NCBI GenBank assembly: GCA_947500525.1
Contig: CANMSH010000001.1
Location: 744,001 to 808,000, forward strand
Direction: 5' to 3'
Source of the DNA: an uncultured Flavobacteriaceae bacterium
GTDB taxonomy: Bacteria > Bacteroidota > Bacteroidia > Flavobacteriales > Flavobacteriaceae
DNA: 64,000 bases
Part shown: piece by piece, positions 53,871 to 62,908 of the stretch
Layout of the letters: each line of letters starts with the position of its first letter
Numbering within the stretch: position 1 is the stretch's first letter
Made by a program: the position numbers and the translations under genes
Notes under the pieces: generated by a model
What the model saw: only the letters and a program-made list of their open reading frames with translations
Databases searched by the model: none
Told to the model about the DNA's origin: nothing

Positions 53871-55298
53871 TTAATCGATTTGACAAACACGTAAAGTATT
53901 CACCATACCTTTTGCTTGAACAGGCATAGACGTTAGGTTAATGACAAAATCACCTGATTTGGCATATCCTTTTTCGACTGCGATGGTATTGATATCTTCA
54001 ACTGTATCATCTGTGCTAGAAAGTTTATCATAGTATTGCGCCTTTACTCCCCATAATAAATTAAGCATCGCTAAAATCCTTGGATTGTCAGAAAAAGCTA
54101 AAATATGTGTCTTTGGGCGCCATGCTGAAATTTGAAAAGCTGTATAACCACTATTTGTTAACGTAGAAATGACTGTAGCTCCAATTTCATCTGCCATACT
54201 CGCGGCCTGGTGACATACTGTTTTAGAAATAAAACGTTCATTAATACTTTGTATCGAGTTATTGGGTTTTACTATGAGAGGTGAATCCTCGACGCTTTCA
54301 ATAATATCGCGCATTTTTTGTATTACCTCAACAGGATATTTTCCAACCGATGTTTCTCCTGATAGCATTACAGCATCAGCACCATCCATGATTGAATTAG
54401 CAACATCATTTACTTCGGCTCTTGTTGGAACTTGATTTGTAATCATAGTTTCCATCATTTGTGTAGCGATAATAACAGGAATTCTGGCTTTTTTAGCTTG
54501 TAGAACGAGTCTCTTTTGTAACAAAGGAACTTTCTCCATAGGTACTTCAACACCCAAATCACCACGAGCTACCATCAATGCGTCACAGTATGCGGTAATT
54601 CTACCGATATTCTGTATAGCTTCGGGCTTTTCAATCTTCGCTACGATTGGGATTTTATAACTTGAGTTATCCTGAATGAGTTGCTGTAATTTCATCAAAT
54701 CTTCGGGTGTTCTAACAAAAGATAGGGCAATCCAATCTACCTCCATTTTAATAGCGAAAAGAGCATCATTTACATCTTTTTCTGTAAGTGCAGGTAAAGA
54801 GATATCTGTATTCGGCAAATTCACACCTTTTTTAGAAGTTAAAGGTCCTCCGCGTAATACTTTTGTTGTAACTAAAGATTTGCCATCAGTCTCCATTACC
54901 TCAAACAAGAGCTTTCCGTCATCAACTAAAATTTGTTCCCCTTTTTTTACATCCTTCGGAAAGTTTGCGTATGTCATATACGCTTTTTCTGCTGTACCCT
55001 CACATTCTTCAGTTGTGAATGAAAAAGTGTCTCCTTTTTTAAGAATAACACCACTTCCCATTACACCAACTCTCAATTTAGGCCCTTGTAAATCGGCTAA
55101 TACAGCAACATTGTAGCCTTTCTTTTTATTAATAGCTCGAATTTGCTTTATTTTTTCTTCAACATTCTTGTAATTAGCATGAGAGAAATTAACTCTAAAA
55201 ACATTGACACCAGTAGTCATCATTTTTTCGAGAATATCGGGAGTATCACATGCAGGACCAAGGGTCGCTACTATTTTGGTTTTTTTACGATTACGCAT
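53871..55298 (-). CDS. pyk: Pyruvate kinase
   Basis: Glycolytic enzyme of 475 aa. KTKIVATLGPACDTPD at the start, the active-site region with KIEKPEAIQNI, the metal site MVARGDLGVEVP, and TQMMETMI before EVNDVANSIMDGADAVMLSGETS are all as expected. Full length. It is followed upstream by the IPExxxVDY-family gene (2 nt gap), the usual arrangement in flavobacteria. Confidence 0.96.
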   Translation of the reverse strand: MRNRKKTKIVATLGPACDTPDILEKMMTTGVNVFRVNFSHANYKNVEEKIKQIRAINKKKGYNVAVLADLQGPKLRVGVMGSGVILKKGDTFSFTTEECEGTAEKAYMTYANFPKDVKKGEQILVDDGKLLFEVMETDGKSLVTTKVLRGGPLTSKKGVNLPNTDISLPALTEKDVNDALFAIKMEVDWIALSFVRTPEDLMKLQQLIQDNSSYKIPIVAKIEKPEAIQNIGRITAYCDALMVARGDLGVEVPMEKVPLLQKRLVLQAKKARIPVIIATQMMETMITNQVPTRAEVNDVANSIMDGADAVMLSGETSVGKYPVEVIQKMRDIIESVEDSPLIVKPNNSIQSINERFISKTVCHQAASMADEIGATVISTLTNSGYTAFQISAWRPKTHILAFSDNPRILAMLNLLWGVKAQYYDKLSSTDDTVEDINTIAVEKGYAKSGDFVINLTSMPVQAKGMVNTLRVCQID

Positions 55299-55300
55299 AA

Positions 55301-55774
55301 TTAAAAAATTAAAAAATCTTTCGATTTTAATGTTCGAGGGTTTATATTGTAAGAAGTAATTACATTTTTAATCGTATTTACACTCTTAATGATTTCATTT
55401 ATTTGTTTTTTCCCAAAGTCGCTCTCAATCTTAAAAAAAAAGTCTACTTGTTTTTTTTCCTGAATTAAATGCGCAATTTGATAATCTTCTTTGAACAAAT
55501 AGTCGTTCTCACTGTTCACATGTGCATTAAACTTATACTTATTCGCAATTAATGCCCATTTAGAAAAAGTACGACTGCAATCATACTTATATAGAGAAAA
55601 AGAACTATTATCAGTACTAAAATCTAAATCTTGAGATTCACGTGTTAGATGAATATTTAAACTTTCATTTAAATAAAACGCTAATCTATAGTCTTCTAAA
55701 GTGGCATGAATACCTATCAGTATATACTCATGCTCATTTTCATAATCTAGGGTAAGTACTTTAGACATATGCAC
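55301..55774 (-). CDS. IPExxxVDY-family protein
   Basis: This 157-aa protein contains IQEKKQVDFFFKIE (~residues 108-121), which matches the IPExxxVDY pattern of a Bacteroidota family with Gln and Phe at two positions. It has no signal or membrane segment. These genes lie between rnc and pyk in many Flavobacteriia, as here. Function unknown. Confidence 0.85.
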   Translation of the reverse strand: MHMSKVLTLDYENEHEYILIGIHATLEDYRLAFYLNESLNIHLTRESQDLDFSTDNSSFSLYKYDCSRTFSKWALIANKYKFNAHVNSENDYLFKEDYQIAHLIQEKKQVDFFFKIESDFGKKQINEIIKSVNTIKNVITSYNINPRTLKSKDFLIF

Positions 55775-55847
55775 AAATATTTAGGCTAAAATAGGTATTG
55801 TTTTAGGAATATGAGAAGATTAATTACGAAAACGTTATCGTACATCT

Positions 55848-56582
55848 TCACAAAGAAATCTTATCTTGAAGCTTATAATATGACCGTTTTGAAGCTATTT
55901 CTTCTGCTTTTTTCTTTGAGGTCGCTCGACCTTTCGATATAACCACCTCATCAATGTAAAGCTTTACACTAAAATGTTTTAAAGAATCGTTTCCGGTGTC
56001 TTCATAAACATCGTATTTTATTTTTTTCTTTTGTTTTTGACACCACTCTATAAGCAAACTTTTATAACTTGTAATTTTTCCCTCAAGACGCTCAATGTCT
56101 ACATAAGGTTCAATAACCACTCGATAAATAAAACGTTCACAATAGCGATAGCCTTTGTCCAAGAAAACGGCACCAATAAGAGCTTCAAAAATATTACCAT
56201 GTATATTATCTCCGAAATTTTGTTCAGGAACATTACTTATAACAAAGCGAATAAGATCTAGATCTCGACCTATCTCATTTAAATGATCTCTACTAACTAT
56301 TTTCGATCTCATTTGTGTAAGATAACCCTCTGTGCCTAACGGAATTTTTTTAAATAAATAATAGGCAATTACAGCGCTCAAAATAGCGTCGCCTAAATAC
56401 TCTAAGCGTTCATAATTTAAGGGTTTCCCTGTAGAAGTTGTTTTTTTAATGGAGCTATGGGTAAATGCTTTTTTATAGTTCCTTAATTTAGAGGGCTTAA
56501 AACCAATAATTTTTTGAATTTCACCAAAAAAAATCTCGTCTTGTTTAGAGCGAGATTTCATTATTTTTTTGAATAAACTCAT
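55848..56582 (-). CDS. rnc: Ribonuclease III
   Basis: This 244-aa double-strand-specific RNase has the signature ERLEYLGDAIL (residues ~61-71), a second catalytic segment NIFEALIGAVFLDKGY, and a C-terminal dsRNA-binding domain ending SKKKAEEIASKRSYYKL. It lies 3 nt downstream of fabF; the order acpP-fabF-rnc is typical. Confidence 0.95.
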   Translation of the reverse strand: MSLFKKIMKSRSKQDEIFFGEIQKIIGFKPSKLRNYKKAFTHSSIKKTTSTGKPLNYERLEYLGDAILSAVIAYYLFKKIPLGTEGYLTQMRSKIVSRDHLNEIGRDLDLIRFVISNVPEQNFGDNIHGNIFEALIGAVFLDKGYRYCERFIYRVVIEPYVDIERLEGKITSYKSLLIEWCQKQKKKIKYDVYEDTGNDSLKHFSVKLYIDEVVISKGRATSKKKAEEIASKRSYYKLQDKISL

Positions 56583-56585
56583 CGA

Positions 56586-57839
56586 TTATTCATCTAACTT
56601 TTTGAATAAAACGCATGCGTTATGGCCTCCAAAACCAAATGTATTACTCATTGCAATTTTCACATCTCTTTTCTGAGCCTTATTTAAGGTTAAATTTAAC
56701 TCAGGATCAATATTTTCATCAATAGTAGAGTGATTAATTGTAGGAGGAACAATTCCGTTTTCTATAGACAGAATTGCAGCTATTGCTTCAATAGCACCTG
56801 CAGCACCTAATAAATGGCCTGTCATAGATTTTGTAGAATTGATATTGATATTTTTGGCATGGTCGCCAAATACTTCTTTGATTGCTTTGAGCTCTGCTAC
56901 ATCTCCTAAAGGAGTACTCGTACCATGTGTATTAATATGATCTACATCTTCTGGCTTGATCCCTGCATTGTTTAGGCAGTTTTTCATTACGGCAATGACA
57001 CCTATACCATCAGGATGCGGAGCTGTCATGTGATAAGCATCAGAAGACAATCCACCGCCAATTACTTCGGCATATATTTTGGCTCCTCTCGCTTTCGCAT
57101 GCTCATATTCTTCTAAGATGATGGCACCACCACCTTCACCAAGTACAAATCCGTCTCTATTGGCGTCGAAAGGTCGAGATGCTGTCTCTGGACTTTCATT
57201 TCTTGTTGACATTGCGTGCATTGCATTAAAACCTCCCATACCTGCAATGGTCACGGCAGCTTCACTACCTCCTGTAATAACAACATCACAGTGGTTTAAG
57301 CGAATATTATTTAAGGCATCAATCATTGAATTTGCTGAGGAAGCACAAGCCGAAACAGTGGTATAATTAGGCCCCATAAATCCATGTTTAATTGAGATAT
57401 TACCAGGGGCAATATCAGCAATCATTTTAGGTATAAAGAAAGGATTAAATCTAGGTGTTCCATCTCCAGAAGCAAAGTTTAAAACTTCTTGTTGAAAAGT
57501 TTCGAGACCTCCAATTCCAGCACCCCAAATAACACCAACTCTTAATTTATCAATAGTGTCTAAATCTAATTTAGAATCTGCAATGGCCTCATCAGAAGCT
57601 ACCATTGCATATTGCGAAAACTTATCCATTTTACGAGCAAGCTTTCTGTCAATAAAATCTGTTACATTAAAGTTCTTTATTTCGCAGGCGAACTTCGTTT
57701 TGAACTTTTCAGGATCAAAATGCGTAACAGGGGCTGCACCACTTTTACCAGATATTAAGGCATTCCAATATTCATCTTTGGTATTGCCTATAGGTGTAAG
57801 TGCTCCTAGACCGGTTACAACTACTCGTTTTAATTCCAT
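56586..57839 (-). CDS. fabF: Beta-ketoacyl-ACP synthase II
   Basis: A 417-aa condensing enzyme of fatty acid elongation. The catalytic Cys is in TTVSACASSANS, with His residues in NTHGTSTPLGD and KSMTGHLLGAAGAIE, and NTFGFGGHNA at the end. Full length. It is separated from acpP by 82 nt containing a strong UUCG-capped hairpin. Confidence 0.96.
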   Translation of the reverse strand: MELKRVVVTGLGALTPIGNTKDEYWNALISGKSGAAPVTHFDPEKFKTKFACEIKNFNVTDFIDRKLARKMDKFSQYAMVASDEAIADSKLDLDTIDKLRVGVIWGAGIGGLETFQQEVLNFASGDGTPRFNPFFIPKMIADIAPGNISIKHGFMGPNYTTVSACASSANSMIDALNNIRLNHCDVVITGGSEAAVTIAGMGGFNAMHAMSTRNESPETASRPFDANRDGFVLGEGGGAIILEEYEHAKARGAKIYAEVIGGGLSSDAYHMTAPHPDGIGVIAVMKNCLNNAGIKPEDVDHINTHGTSTPLGDVAELKAIKEVFGDHAKNININSTKSMTGHLLGAAGAIEAIAAILSIENGIVPPTINHSTIDENIDPELNLTLNKAQKRDVKIAMSNTFGFGGHNACVLFKKLDE

Positions 57840-57868
57840 GTAATGAGATTGGTTATTAAATTATAAAA

Positions 57869-57902
57869 ACTACGAGCAAGTCACCGAAGTGCTGCTCGTA
57901 GT
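57869..57902 (-). terminator. UUCG-capped hairpin between acpP and fabF (candidate attenuator)
   Basis: On the minus strand, ACTACGAGCA pairs perfectly with TGCTCGTAGT; inside, CAC-TTCG-GTG adds an extra-stable C(UUCG)G loop. A run of five Ts follows the stem. It would act as a partial terminator or processing site that lowers fabF relative to acpP. Confidence 0.75.
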
Positions 57903-57921
57903 ATAATAAAGTATCGTTAGA

Positions 57922-58158
57922 TTACTTTTTAGCTTCTTCTATATAGCTTATTGCTTGACCAACAGTTCCAATATTTTCCGCTTGATCGTCTGGTATTTGA
58001 ATATCAAATTCTTTTTCAAATTCCATAATCAATTCCACAGTATCTAATGAATCTGCTCCTAAATCGTTCGTAAAGTTAGCTTCGGTAGTTACTTCATTTT
58101 CGTCAACGCCTAGTTTGTCAACGATGATAGCCTTTACTCTTGATGCAATGTCTGACAT
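57922..58158 (-). CDS. acpP: Acyl carrier protein
   Basis: A 78-aa carrier with the phosphopantetheine Ser in [18 protein letters not shown] (residue ~37). It carries growing chains for FabF encoded downstream. A good promoter (TTG-N18-TATTTTTG) is 32 nt upstream. Confidence 0.97.
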   Translation of the reverse strand: MSDIASRVKAIIVDKLGVDENEVTTEANFTNDLGADSLDTVELIMEFEKEFDIQIPDDQAENIGTVGQAISYIEEAKK

Positions 58159-58189
58159 AATTTTCTAATTTTTAAATTTAAAATCGAGG

Positions 58190-58218
58190 CAAAAATAAAA
58201 AACTTTATTTTAAAACAA
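58190..58218 (-). promoter_or_regulatory. Predicted promoter of acpP
   Basis: On the minus strand: TTG (58218-58216), an 18-nt spacer, then TATTTTTG (58197-58190), an exact TAnnTTTG match. It is one of the best promoter matches in the window and fits a highly expressed gene. The rest of the acpP-purN gap (58219-58334) is AT-rich and holds no clear promoter for purN. Confidence 0.7.
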
Positions 58219-58334
58219 CATATTACCTCGAAAATGTGAGGTCTAAGTTAAAAAAAATAGTTCAATTTTTAATTTAATAGACTTCATTTGTTAATAATAA
58301 TTCTTTTTTTTGTGAAAACAATTTTAGGCACTTT

Positions 58335-58919
58335 ATGAAACGTATTGTAATTTTTGCTTCTGGTTCTGGAACGAATGCCGAGAACATCATAAAGTATTTT
58401 AATCATAGTGCTATTGCCACTGTTGTTCAAGTGCTTACTAACAATCAACATGCCAAAGTTTTAGAACGATCTAAAAACCTAAATATCAACACTTTAGTTT
58501 TTAGCAAAAAAGATTTTGTTCTTGATGATATCGTATTAAATGTATTGATTAAAAATGCTGATTTTATAGTGTTAGCTGGATTTTTGTGGCGCGTACCAGC
58601 TAAAATAGTGGAAGCTTTCCCTAATAAAATAATAAATATTCATCCTGCACTATTGCCTAAATATGGAGGAAAAGGAATGTATGGAAAACATGTGCATAGA
58701 GCGGTCGTTGAAAACGAAGAAAAAGAAACAGGAATCACGATTCACTTCGTAAATGAACACTATGATGAAGGAGCTATCATTTTTCAAGAAAAAGTTTCAA
58801 TAGATTCGACAGATACGCCAGAAACCGTAGCTTCAAAAATACACGAGTTAGAGTACGAACATTTTCCACAAATTATAGAAAAAGTTATTCTTGCTGAAAC
58901 CAAAATTCTCGATGAGTAA
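58335..58919 (+). CDS. purN: Phosphoribosylglycinamide formyltransferase
   Basis: A 194-aa purine biosynthesis enzyme with ASGSGTNAENIIKYF at the phosphate loop, the catalytic triad Asn/His in INIHPALLPKYGG, and Asp in VNEHYDEGAII. Full length. Its 3' end overlaps the RNase H start by 8 bases (ATGAGTAA). Confidence 0.96.
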   Translation: MKRIVIFASGSGTNAENIIKYFNHSAIATVVQVLTNNQHAKVLERSKNLNINTLVFSKKDFVLDDIVLNVLIKNADFIVLAGFLWRVPAKIVEAFPNKIINIHPALLPKYGGKGMYGKHVHRAVVENEEKETGITIHFVNEHYDEGAIIFQEKVSIDSTDTPETVASKIHELEYEHFPQIIEKVILAETKILDE

Positions 58920-59544
58920 TAAGCAAAAATTTTACGTGATTTGGAAAGGTCACCAAACGGGTGTTTTTAAGACTTGGCAGGAGTGTAAGCGTCACATAGA
59001 TGGTTTTACAGGCGCTGAATATAAATCTTTTTTAAACGAAGAAGAGGCGAAGGTTGCGTTTACTAAAACCTACGAAGAGTATAAGGGTAAAAACACGAAG
59101 AAACCAACATTAACTGCGGCTGAGTTAAAAGCAATTGGAGATCCAATACTCAATAGTATCGCCGTAGACGGAGCCTGTAATAATAAAGGAGATGCAGAAT
59201 ATAAAGGAGTGTATACCGATACTCAAACAGAGTTGTTCTTAGAAGGGCCTTTCAAAGAAGGAACAAATAATATAATGGAATTTTTGGCCTTGGTACATGC
59301 CTTGGCTTTTTGCAAAAAACATAAAATTGATGTACCTATTTATTCGGATAGTCGAATTGCAATTAATTGGGTTCAGAAAAAATACATTAATACAAAGGTT
59401 AAAAAGAGTGAGGCAAATCGAAAATTATTTGAACTTATAGATAGAGCTTTGAAATGGCTCAAAACAAATACATATAAAAATAGGATCCTAAAATGGGAGA
59501 CAAAGGCTTGGGGAGAAATACCTGCAGACTTTGGGCGTAAATAA
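58912..59544 (+). CDS. Ribonuclease H with N-terminal viroplasmin-like domain
   Basis: This 210-aa protein has an RNA:DNA-hybrid-binding (viroplasmin-like) domain at residues ~5-48 (FYVIWKGHQTGVFKTWQECK), then an RNase HI core with Asp in AVDGACNN, Glu in NIMEFLALVHAL, Asp in PIYSDSRIAI and a final Asp in IPADFG. The ATG at 58912 (MSNKQKF) lies inside the purN end and gives the expected start; an earlier in-frame TTG is not needed. Confidence 0.92.
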   Translation: MSNKQKFYVIWKGHQTGVFKTWQECKRHIDGFTGAEYKSFLNEEEAKVAFTKTYEEYKGKNTKKPTLTAAELKAIGDPILNSIAVDGACNNKGDAEYKGVYTDTQTELFLEGPFKEGTNNIMEFLALVHALAFCKKHKIDVPIYSDSRIAINWVQKKYINTKVKKSEANRKLFELIDRALKWLKTNTYKNRILKWETKAWGEIPADFGRK

Positions 59545-59563
59545 GTTTTCCATAGAAATGCAT

Positions 59564-59596
59564 AAAAAAAGACGCCTGAATGAGGCGCCTTTTTTA
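59564..59596. terminator. Bidirectional terminator after the RNase H gene
   Basis: AAAAAAGACGCCT (59565-59577 region) pairs with AGGCGCCTTTTTT, with one A-C mismatch and a 5-nt loop, and is flanked by A/T tracts. It separates the convergent RNase H gene (plus) from the metalloprotease gene (minus). Confidence 0.85.
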
Positions 59597-59613
59597 GTAT
59601 CTATAATTAGATA

Positions 59614-60669
59614 TTAATTTATCATAGAAGCTCTAGATCCACCTGGAGCAAAAATAGCTCGCATTCTATTACGCTGACCATCTGTAAACATATACATACA
59701 TGCATCATTTGTGTAATCCATGTAATTCATTGTCATATCAGGTGATTTACAACTTGTTGATGGAAATGAAGGACATCCACCATTCGAAGCACCTGCTGTA
59801 GGCGTATCCGTAACGAAGTCGTCTCTATTGCATCTACCATCTCCCCAAATATGACGTAAGTTAAGATAATGTCCAACTTCGTGAGTTGCTGTTCTGCCTA
59901 AGCCGAAAGCTCCACCTGTATTTCCGAAAAAGTCACCGCCTAATACAATACCATCAGTTGAAAGATTGCCTCCAGGAAATTGAGCGTATCCTAAAATACT
60001 ACCACCAATATTACATACCCAGATGTTTAAATGAGTTTCTGGAGTTACAGGAGGATAAGCACTCTTTACGGCGTCATTTGTACCCCAAGAAGAGCGAGAA
60101 TCATTGTGTCTAAAAACACCAGCTAATGAAAAGCTGAATCCGGCATCAGTAGCGTCATTTTCAAAAGTGGTTCCTGAAGGAAGTTGATTGGTATTGGTAT
60201 TTCTAAAGTCGGCATTTAATGTTGCCATTTGAGAATTAACTTGATTGTCAGATATAGAGTTCGCATTTGGATACACAATATGTATATACACCGGGATGTC
60301 GATAACGCCTAAGCCATCTTCAATTGGTAACACATCAACATCTCCATTTCCGTCATTTCCACCTGGTTTACCTCCGCCATTTCCATCTGGCTTTCCTTTA
60401 CTTGCAATAAATTTTCTAGTATTGTATTCTACGTTATACATTTTTTTGAACAAGCCAGGGTTTTCTTTTAACTGTCTGCTTAATACGTTCATTGAGTGGC
60501 ATCGATCTACATCGTTAGCGGCTTTTGTAGATTCATCATCTTCAGACTCAACATAAAAATCACTCATGTCAATTGATTTTTCTTGTTGTAAATTTATTCC
60601 GTCGGAATCTTCTTGACAAGACACAAGAAGTAATGCAAGGGTAGCTAACCCTAGGATCATTTTTTTCAT
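59614..60669 (-). CDS. M43 (pappalysin-like) zinc metalloprotease lipoprotein
   Basis: A 351-aa secreted protease. The ATG at 60669 gives a lipoprotein signal (MKKMILGLATLALLLVSC); the open frame continues upstream without need. A Gly/Asp/Lys-rich linker (KGKPDGNGGGKPGGNDGNG, ~100-125) precedes the catalytic domain with HEVGHYLNLRHIW (zinc site) near residue 255 and the Met-turn TMNYMDYTND near 325. Cys pairs flank the active site. It is likely surface-exposed. A palindromic element lies upstream of its promoter. Confidence 0.9.
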   Translation of the reverse strand: MKKMILGLATLALLLVSCQEDSDGINLQQEKSIDMSDFYVESEDDESTKAANDVDRCHSMNVLSRQLKENPGLFKKMYNVEYNTRKFIASKGKPDGNGGGKPGGNDGNGDVDVLPIEDGLGVIDIPVYIHIVYPNANSISDNQVNSQMATLNADFRNTNTNQLPSGTTFENDATDAGFSFSLAGVFRHNDSRSSWGTNDAVKSAYPPVTPETHLNIWVCNIGGSILGYAQFPGGNLSTDGIVLGGDFFGNTGGAFGLGRTATHEVGHYLNLRHIWGDGRCNRDDFVTDTPTAGASNGGCPSFPSTSCKSPDMTMNYMDYTNDACMYMFTDGQRNRMRAIFAPGGSRASMIN

Positions 60670-60726
60670 CTTAATTTGATTGTTTTTAGTTAATAATTTA
60701 GTTCTCCTATTTGATTTTAAGATTCG

Positions 60727-60734
60727 CAAATATA
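60727..60734 (-). promoter_or_regulatory. -7 promoter box of the M43 protease gene
   Basis: On the minus strand this reads TATATTTG, an exact TAnnTTTG match, 57 nt before the ATG. The upstream -33 region overlaps the AAACAT/ATGTTT repeats. Confidence 0.5.
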
Positions 60735-60749
60735 TAAATTTTAAACAAA

Positions 60750-60779
60750 AAACATGAAATATGTTTAAAATTTAAACAT
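60750..60779. promoter_or_regulatory. Palindromic operator-like element upstream of the M43 protease gene
   Basis: ATGTTTAAAATTTAAACAT (60761-60779) is a perfect palindrome around a central A, and a further half-site AAACAT lies at 60750-60755, so AAACAT/ATGTTT occurs three times across the predicted -33 region. The 60780-60920 remainder of the gap is AT-rich, with only a weak TCACT-AGA-AGTGA hairpin at 60832-60844. Confidence 0.55.
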
Positions 60780-60920
60780 TTCGATTAAGGTATTCGTGAA
60801 AAATTATAATTTTATTAACAAAGGTAAGAATGTCACTAGAAGTGATAGAATAAAGAGTGAATGATCATTTAACTAGATATATGGTAATTTATCAACAATC
60901 TAAAAAAAGTAGAATTTATG

Positions 60921-61574
60921 TTAATCTTCTATTGCTATACACTGCATTAATTCAATGTCATTAGCATCATACATCGACAGTACACCATCTACTATTTTAT
61001 ACGATTTAGCTTTGCTGAGACATTCAAAATAAGCCTTTTCAACAGGCATATTCGTACAAAACATTTTCGTCGAATTGACTAAAGAAAAAGTGATCTCATT
61101 TCCAACCACCGAAAAAGAGGTGCCATAAGAGTTACATCCTGCATTGCCCGATATATTTCCATCTTTAAACGTCAAGGTAGGTTGTACCGGTAGAGAATCC
61201 ATACCAGCTATTGTATGTACCTTCCACTTTCCGGTATGATCCTTACTTAATGCCAACTTAGATGATTTTTCTTCTTCTTGCTCAAAAATTAGTTTGATAA
61301 ATTTATAATTAAATACTGAACCATCAGTTGGAGGGTTTTTAATTTTGCTAATACGTACTTCAATTTTTTGTAAGAAACCATCTTTGTGCTCAAAACCTTC
61401 AATATCATTATTTAGAACAGTCCATTCATCTTCTTGACTTTCTTTTACTTGCAAGCATTTTTGCGCAGCATTGCTCGTGCAATCAGCCAATGAGCTGGCG
61501 ACGTAAATTACTTTAGTCTTATCACAAGAACTAGTAAGTACTAAAATAATAAGTAGGGAAAAGATTCTAGACAT
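60921..61574 (-). CDS. DUF4377/META-domain lipoprotein
   Basis: A 217-aa lipoprotein (signal ending VLTSSC) with an N-terminal DUF4377-like domain (residues ~20-105; SNAAQKCLQVKESQEDEWTVL, then IEVRISKIKNPPTDGS) and a C-terminal META/HslJ-like domain (~115-215; PTLTFKDGNISGNAGCNSYGTSF, then STKMFC). Function unknown; META proteins are linked to envelope stress and heat-shock resistance. It is followed by sufS. Confidence 0.82.
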   Translation of the reverse strand: MSRIFSLLIILVLTSSCDKTKVIYVASSLADCTSNAAQKCLQVKESQEDEWTVLNNDIEGFEHKDGFLQKIEVRISKIKNPPTDGSVFNYKFIKLIFEQEEEKSSKLALSKDHTGKWKVHTIAGMDSLPVQPTLTFKDGNISGNAGCNSYGTSFSVVGNEITFSLVNSTKMFCTNMPVEKAYFECLSKAKSYKIVDGVLSMYDANDIELMQCIAIED

Positions 61575-61586
61575 AACATATTGGTT

Positions 61587-62801
61587 TTAAGAAAGCATAT
61601 TTTTGGCGCGTTTTACCGCTTCTGCTAATTTAATGATTTCTTCTTTAGTATTATAAAAAGCAAAAGATGCACGAACTGTGCCAGGAATTTTGTAGAAATC
61701 CATAATTGGCTGTGCGCAATGATGACCAGTTCGAACGGCGATTCCTAGTTTATCAATAATTGAACCGATGTCGTAAGGGTGAATTCCTTCTATATTAAAA
61801 GAAATGACAGATGTTTTTTGGGCTGAAGTACCATAAATTTTTAAGCCTTCAATAGCTAACAACTGCTCTGTGCCAAAATCTAGTAATTCTTTCTCGTAAG
61901 ATGCAATGGCCTCAAAACCGATAGCATTCATATAATCGAGAGCAACACCAAAAGCAATGCCTCCTGCTATATTTGGAGTGCCAGCTTCAAATTTATGAGG
62001 TAGATCTGCATAGGTAGTTTTCTCAAATGTCACCTCTTTAATCATTTCACCTCCACCCTGATAAGGAGGTAATTTTTTGAGCCATTCTTGTTTTCCGTAA
62101 AGGATACCAACCCCGGTTGGTCCACATATTTTATGTGCCGAAGCAACATAAAAATCTACATCAAGAGCTTGAACATCTGGTTTTATATGAGGGCAAGCTT
62201 GAGCCCCATCTATCAAAACAGCAGCTCCCTTGGAATGCGCCTTTTGAATAATTTTCTCAATAGGATTTATAGTACCCAGTGCGTTTGAAATATGATTTAC
62301 AAAAACAAGTTTTGTTTTAGTCGTTAACAAATCATTATATACGTCCATTAAAAGTTCACCTTCTTCATTGATAGGAATTACTTTTAAAATGGCTTCGGTT
62401 TTTTCACATAACATTTGCCAAGGCACAATATTAGAATGGTGCTCGAGAGCAGAAACAATAACTTCATCTCCTTTCTTTAAAAGGGACGCAAATCCATTGG
62501 CGACAAGGTTAATGCTATGCGTTGTACCCGAAGTTAGAATAATTTCATGCGACTCTTGTGCATTAAAGTGTCGCTGAATTTTTAAGCGAGCTTCTTCATA
62601 TGCATCGGTAGCTTCTTGACTTAAGGTATGAACTCCACGGTGAATATTGGCGTTGTAATTTGAGTAATAATCAACGATAGCATCAATTACTACTTGAGGT
62701 GTTTGCGAAGTGGCTGCATTGTCAAAATAAACCAATGGTTTACCATTGACTTCTCGTTTTAAAATTGGAAAATCTTCTCTAATTTTCTGAATGTCTAACA
62801 T
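61587..62801 (-). CDS. sufS: Cysteine desulfurase, SufS type
   Basis: A 404-aa PLP enzyme that supplies sulfur for Fe-S clusters. The PLP Lys is in VASAHKICGPTGVG (~residue 225), and the catalytic Cys is in VRTGHHCAQPIM (~residue 364). Motifs YFDNAATSQTP and ILTSGTTHSINLVANG are at the start. Other suf genes are not adjacent; the DUF4377/META gene begins 12 nt after its end. Confidence 0.93.
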   Translation of the reverse strand: MLDIQKIREDFPILKREVNGKPLVYFDNAATSQTPQVVIDAIVDYYSNYNANIHRGVHTLSQEATDAYEEARLKIQRHFNAQESHEIILTSGTTHSINLVANGFASLLKKGDEVIVSALEHHSNIVPWQMLCEKTEAILKVIPINEEGELLMDVYNDLLTTKTKLVFVNHISNALGTINPIEKIIQKAHSKGAAVLIDGAQACPHIKPDVQALDVDFYVASAHKICGPTGVGILYGKQEWLKKLPPYQGGGEMIKEVTFEKTTYADLPHKFEAGTPNIAGGIAFGVALDYMNAIGFEAIASYEKELLDFGTEQLLAIEGLKIYGTSAQKTSVISFNIEGIHPYDIGSIIDKLGIAVRTGHHCAQPIMDFYKIPGTVRASFAFYNTKEEIIKLAEAVKRAKNMLS

Positions 62802-62840
62802 GAATTGTTTTTAGAATCAACTGAACACTTAGTATTGTGA

Positions 62841-62869
62841 CAAAATTACGAAACAAAGTATTAATTCAA
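62841..62869 (-). promoter_or_regulatory. Predicted promoter of sufS
   Basis: On the minus strand: TTG (62869-62867), an 18-nt spacer, then TAATTTTG (62848-62841), an exact TAnnTTTG match, 39 nt before the sufS ATG. Confidence 0.6.
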
Positions 62870-62879
62870 TTGATTAATT

Positions 62880-62887
62880 TATATTTG
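62880..62887 (+). promoter_or_regulatory. -7 box for the serine hydrolase gene
   Basis: TATATTTG matches TAnnTTTG exactly, 21 nt before the ATG at 62909. No TTG lies at 17-23 nt upstream, so it is a weak call. It is divergent from the sufS promoter. Confidence 0.35.
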
Positions 62888-62908
62888 TTTAGAGTAAAAG
62901 GAATAACC

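Noticed and set aside
54676..55116. 146-codon open frame antisense to pyk
   Set aside because: Shadow of the conserved pyk coding frame; composition and lack of motifs do not support a gene.
60832..60844. TCACT-AGA-AGTGA hairpin as a terminator after the META gene
   Set aside because: The stem is only 5 bp and no T-tract follows on the minus strand.
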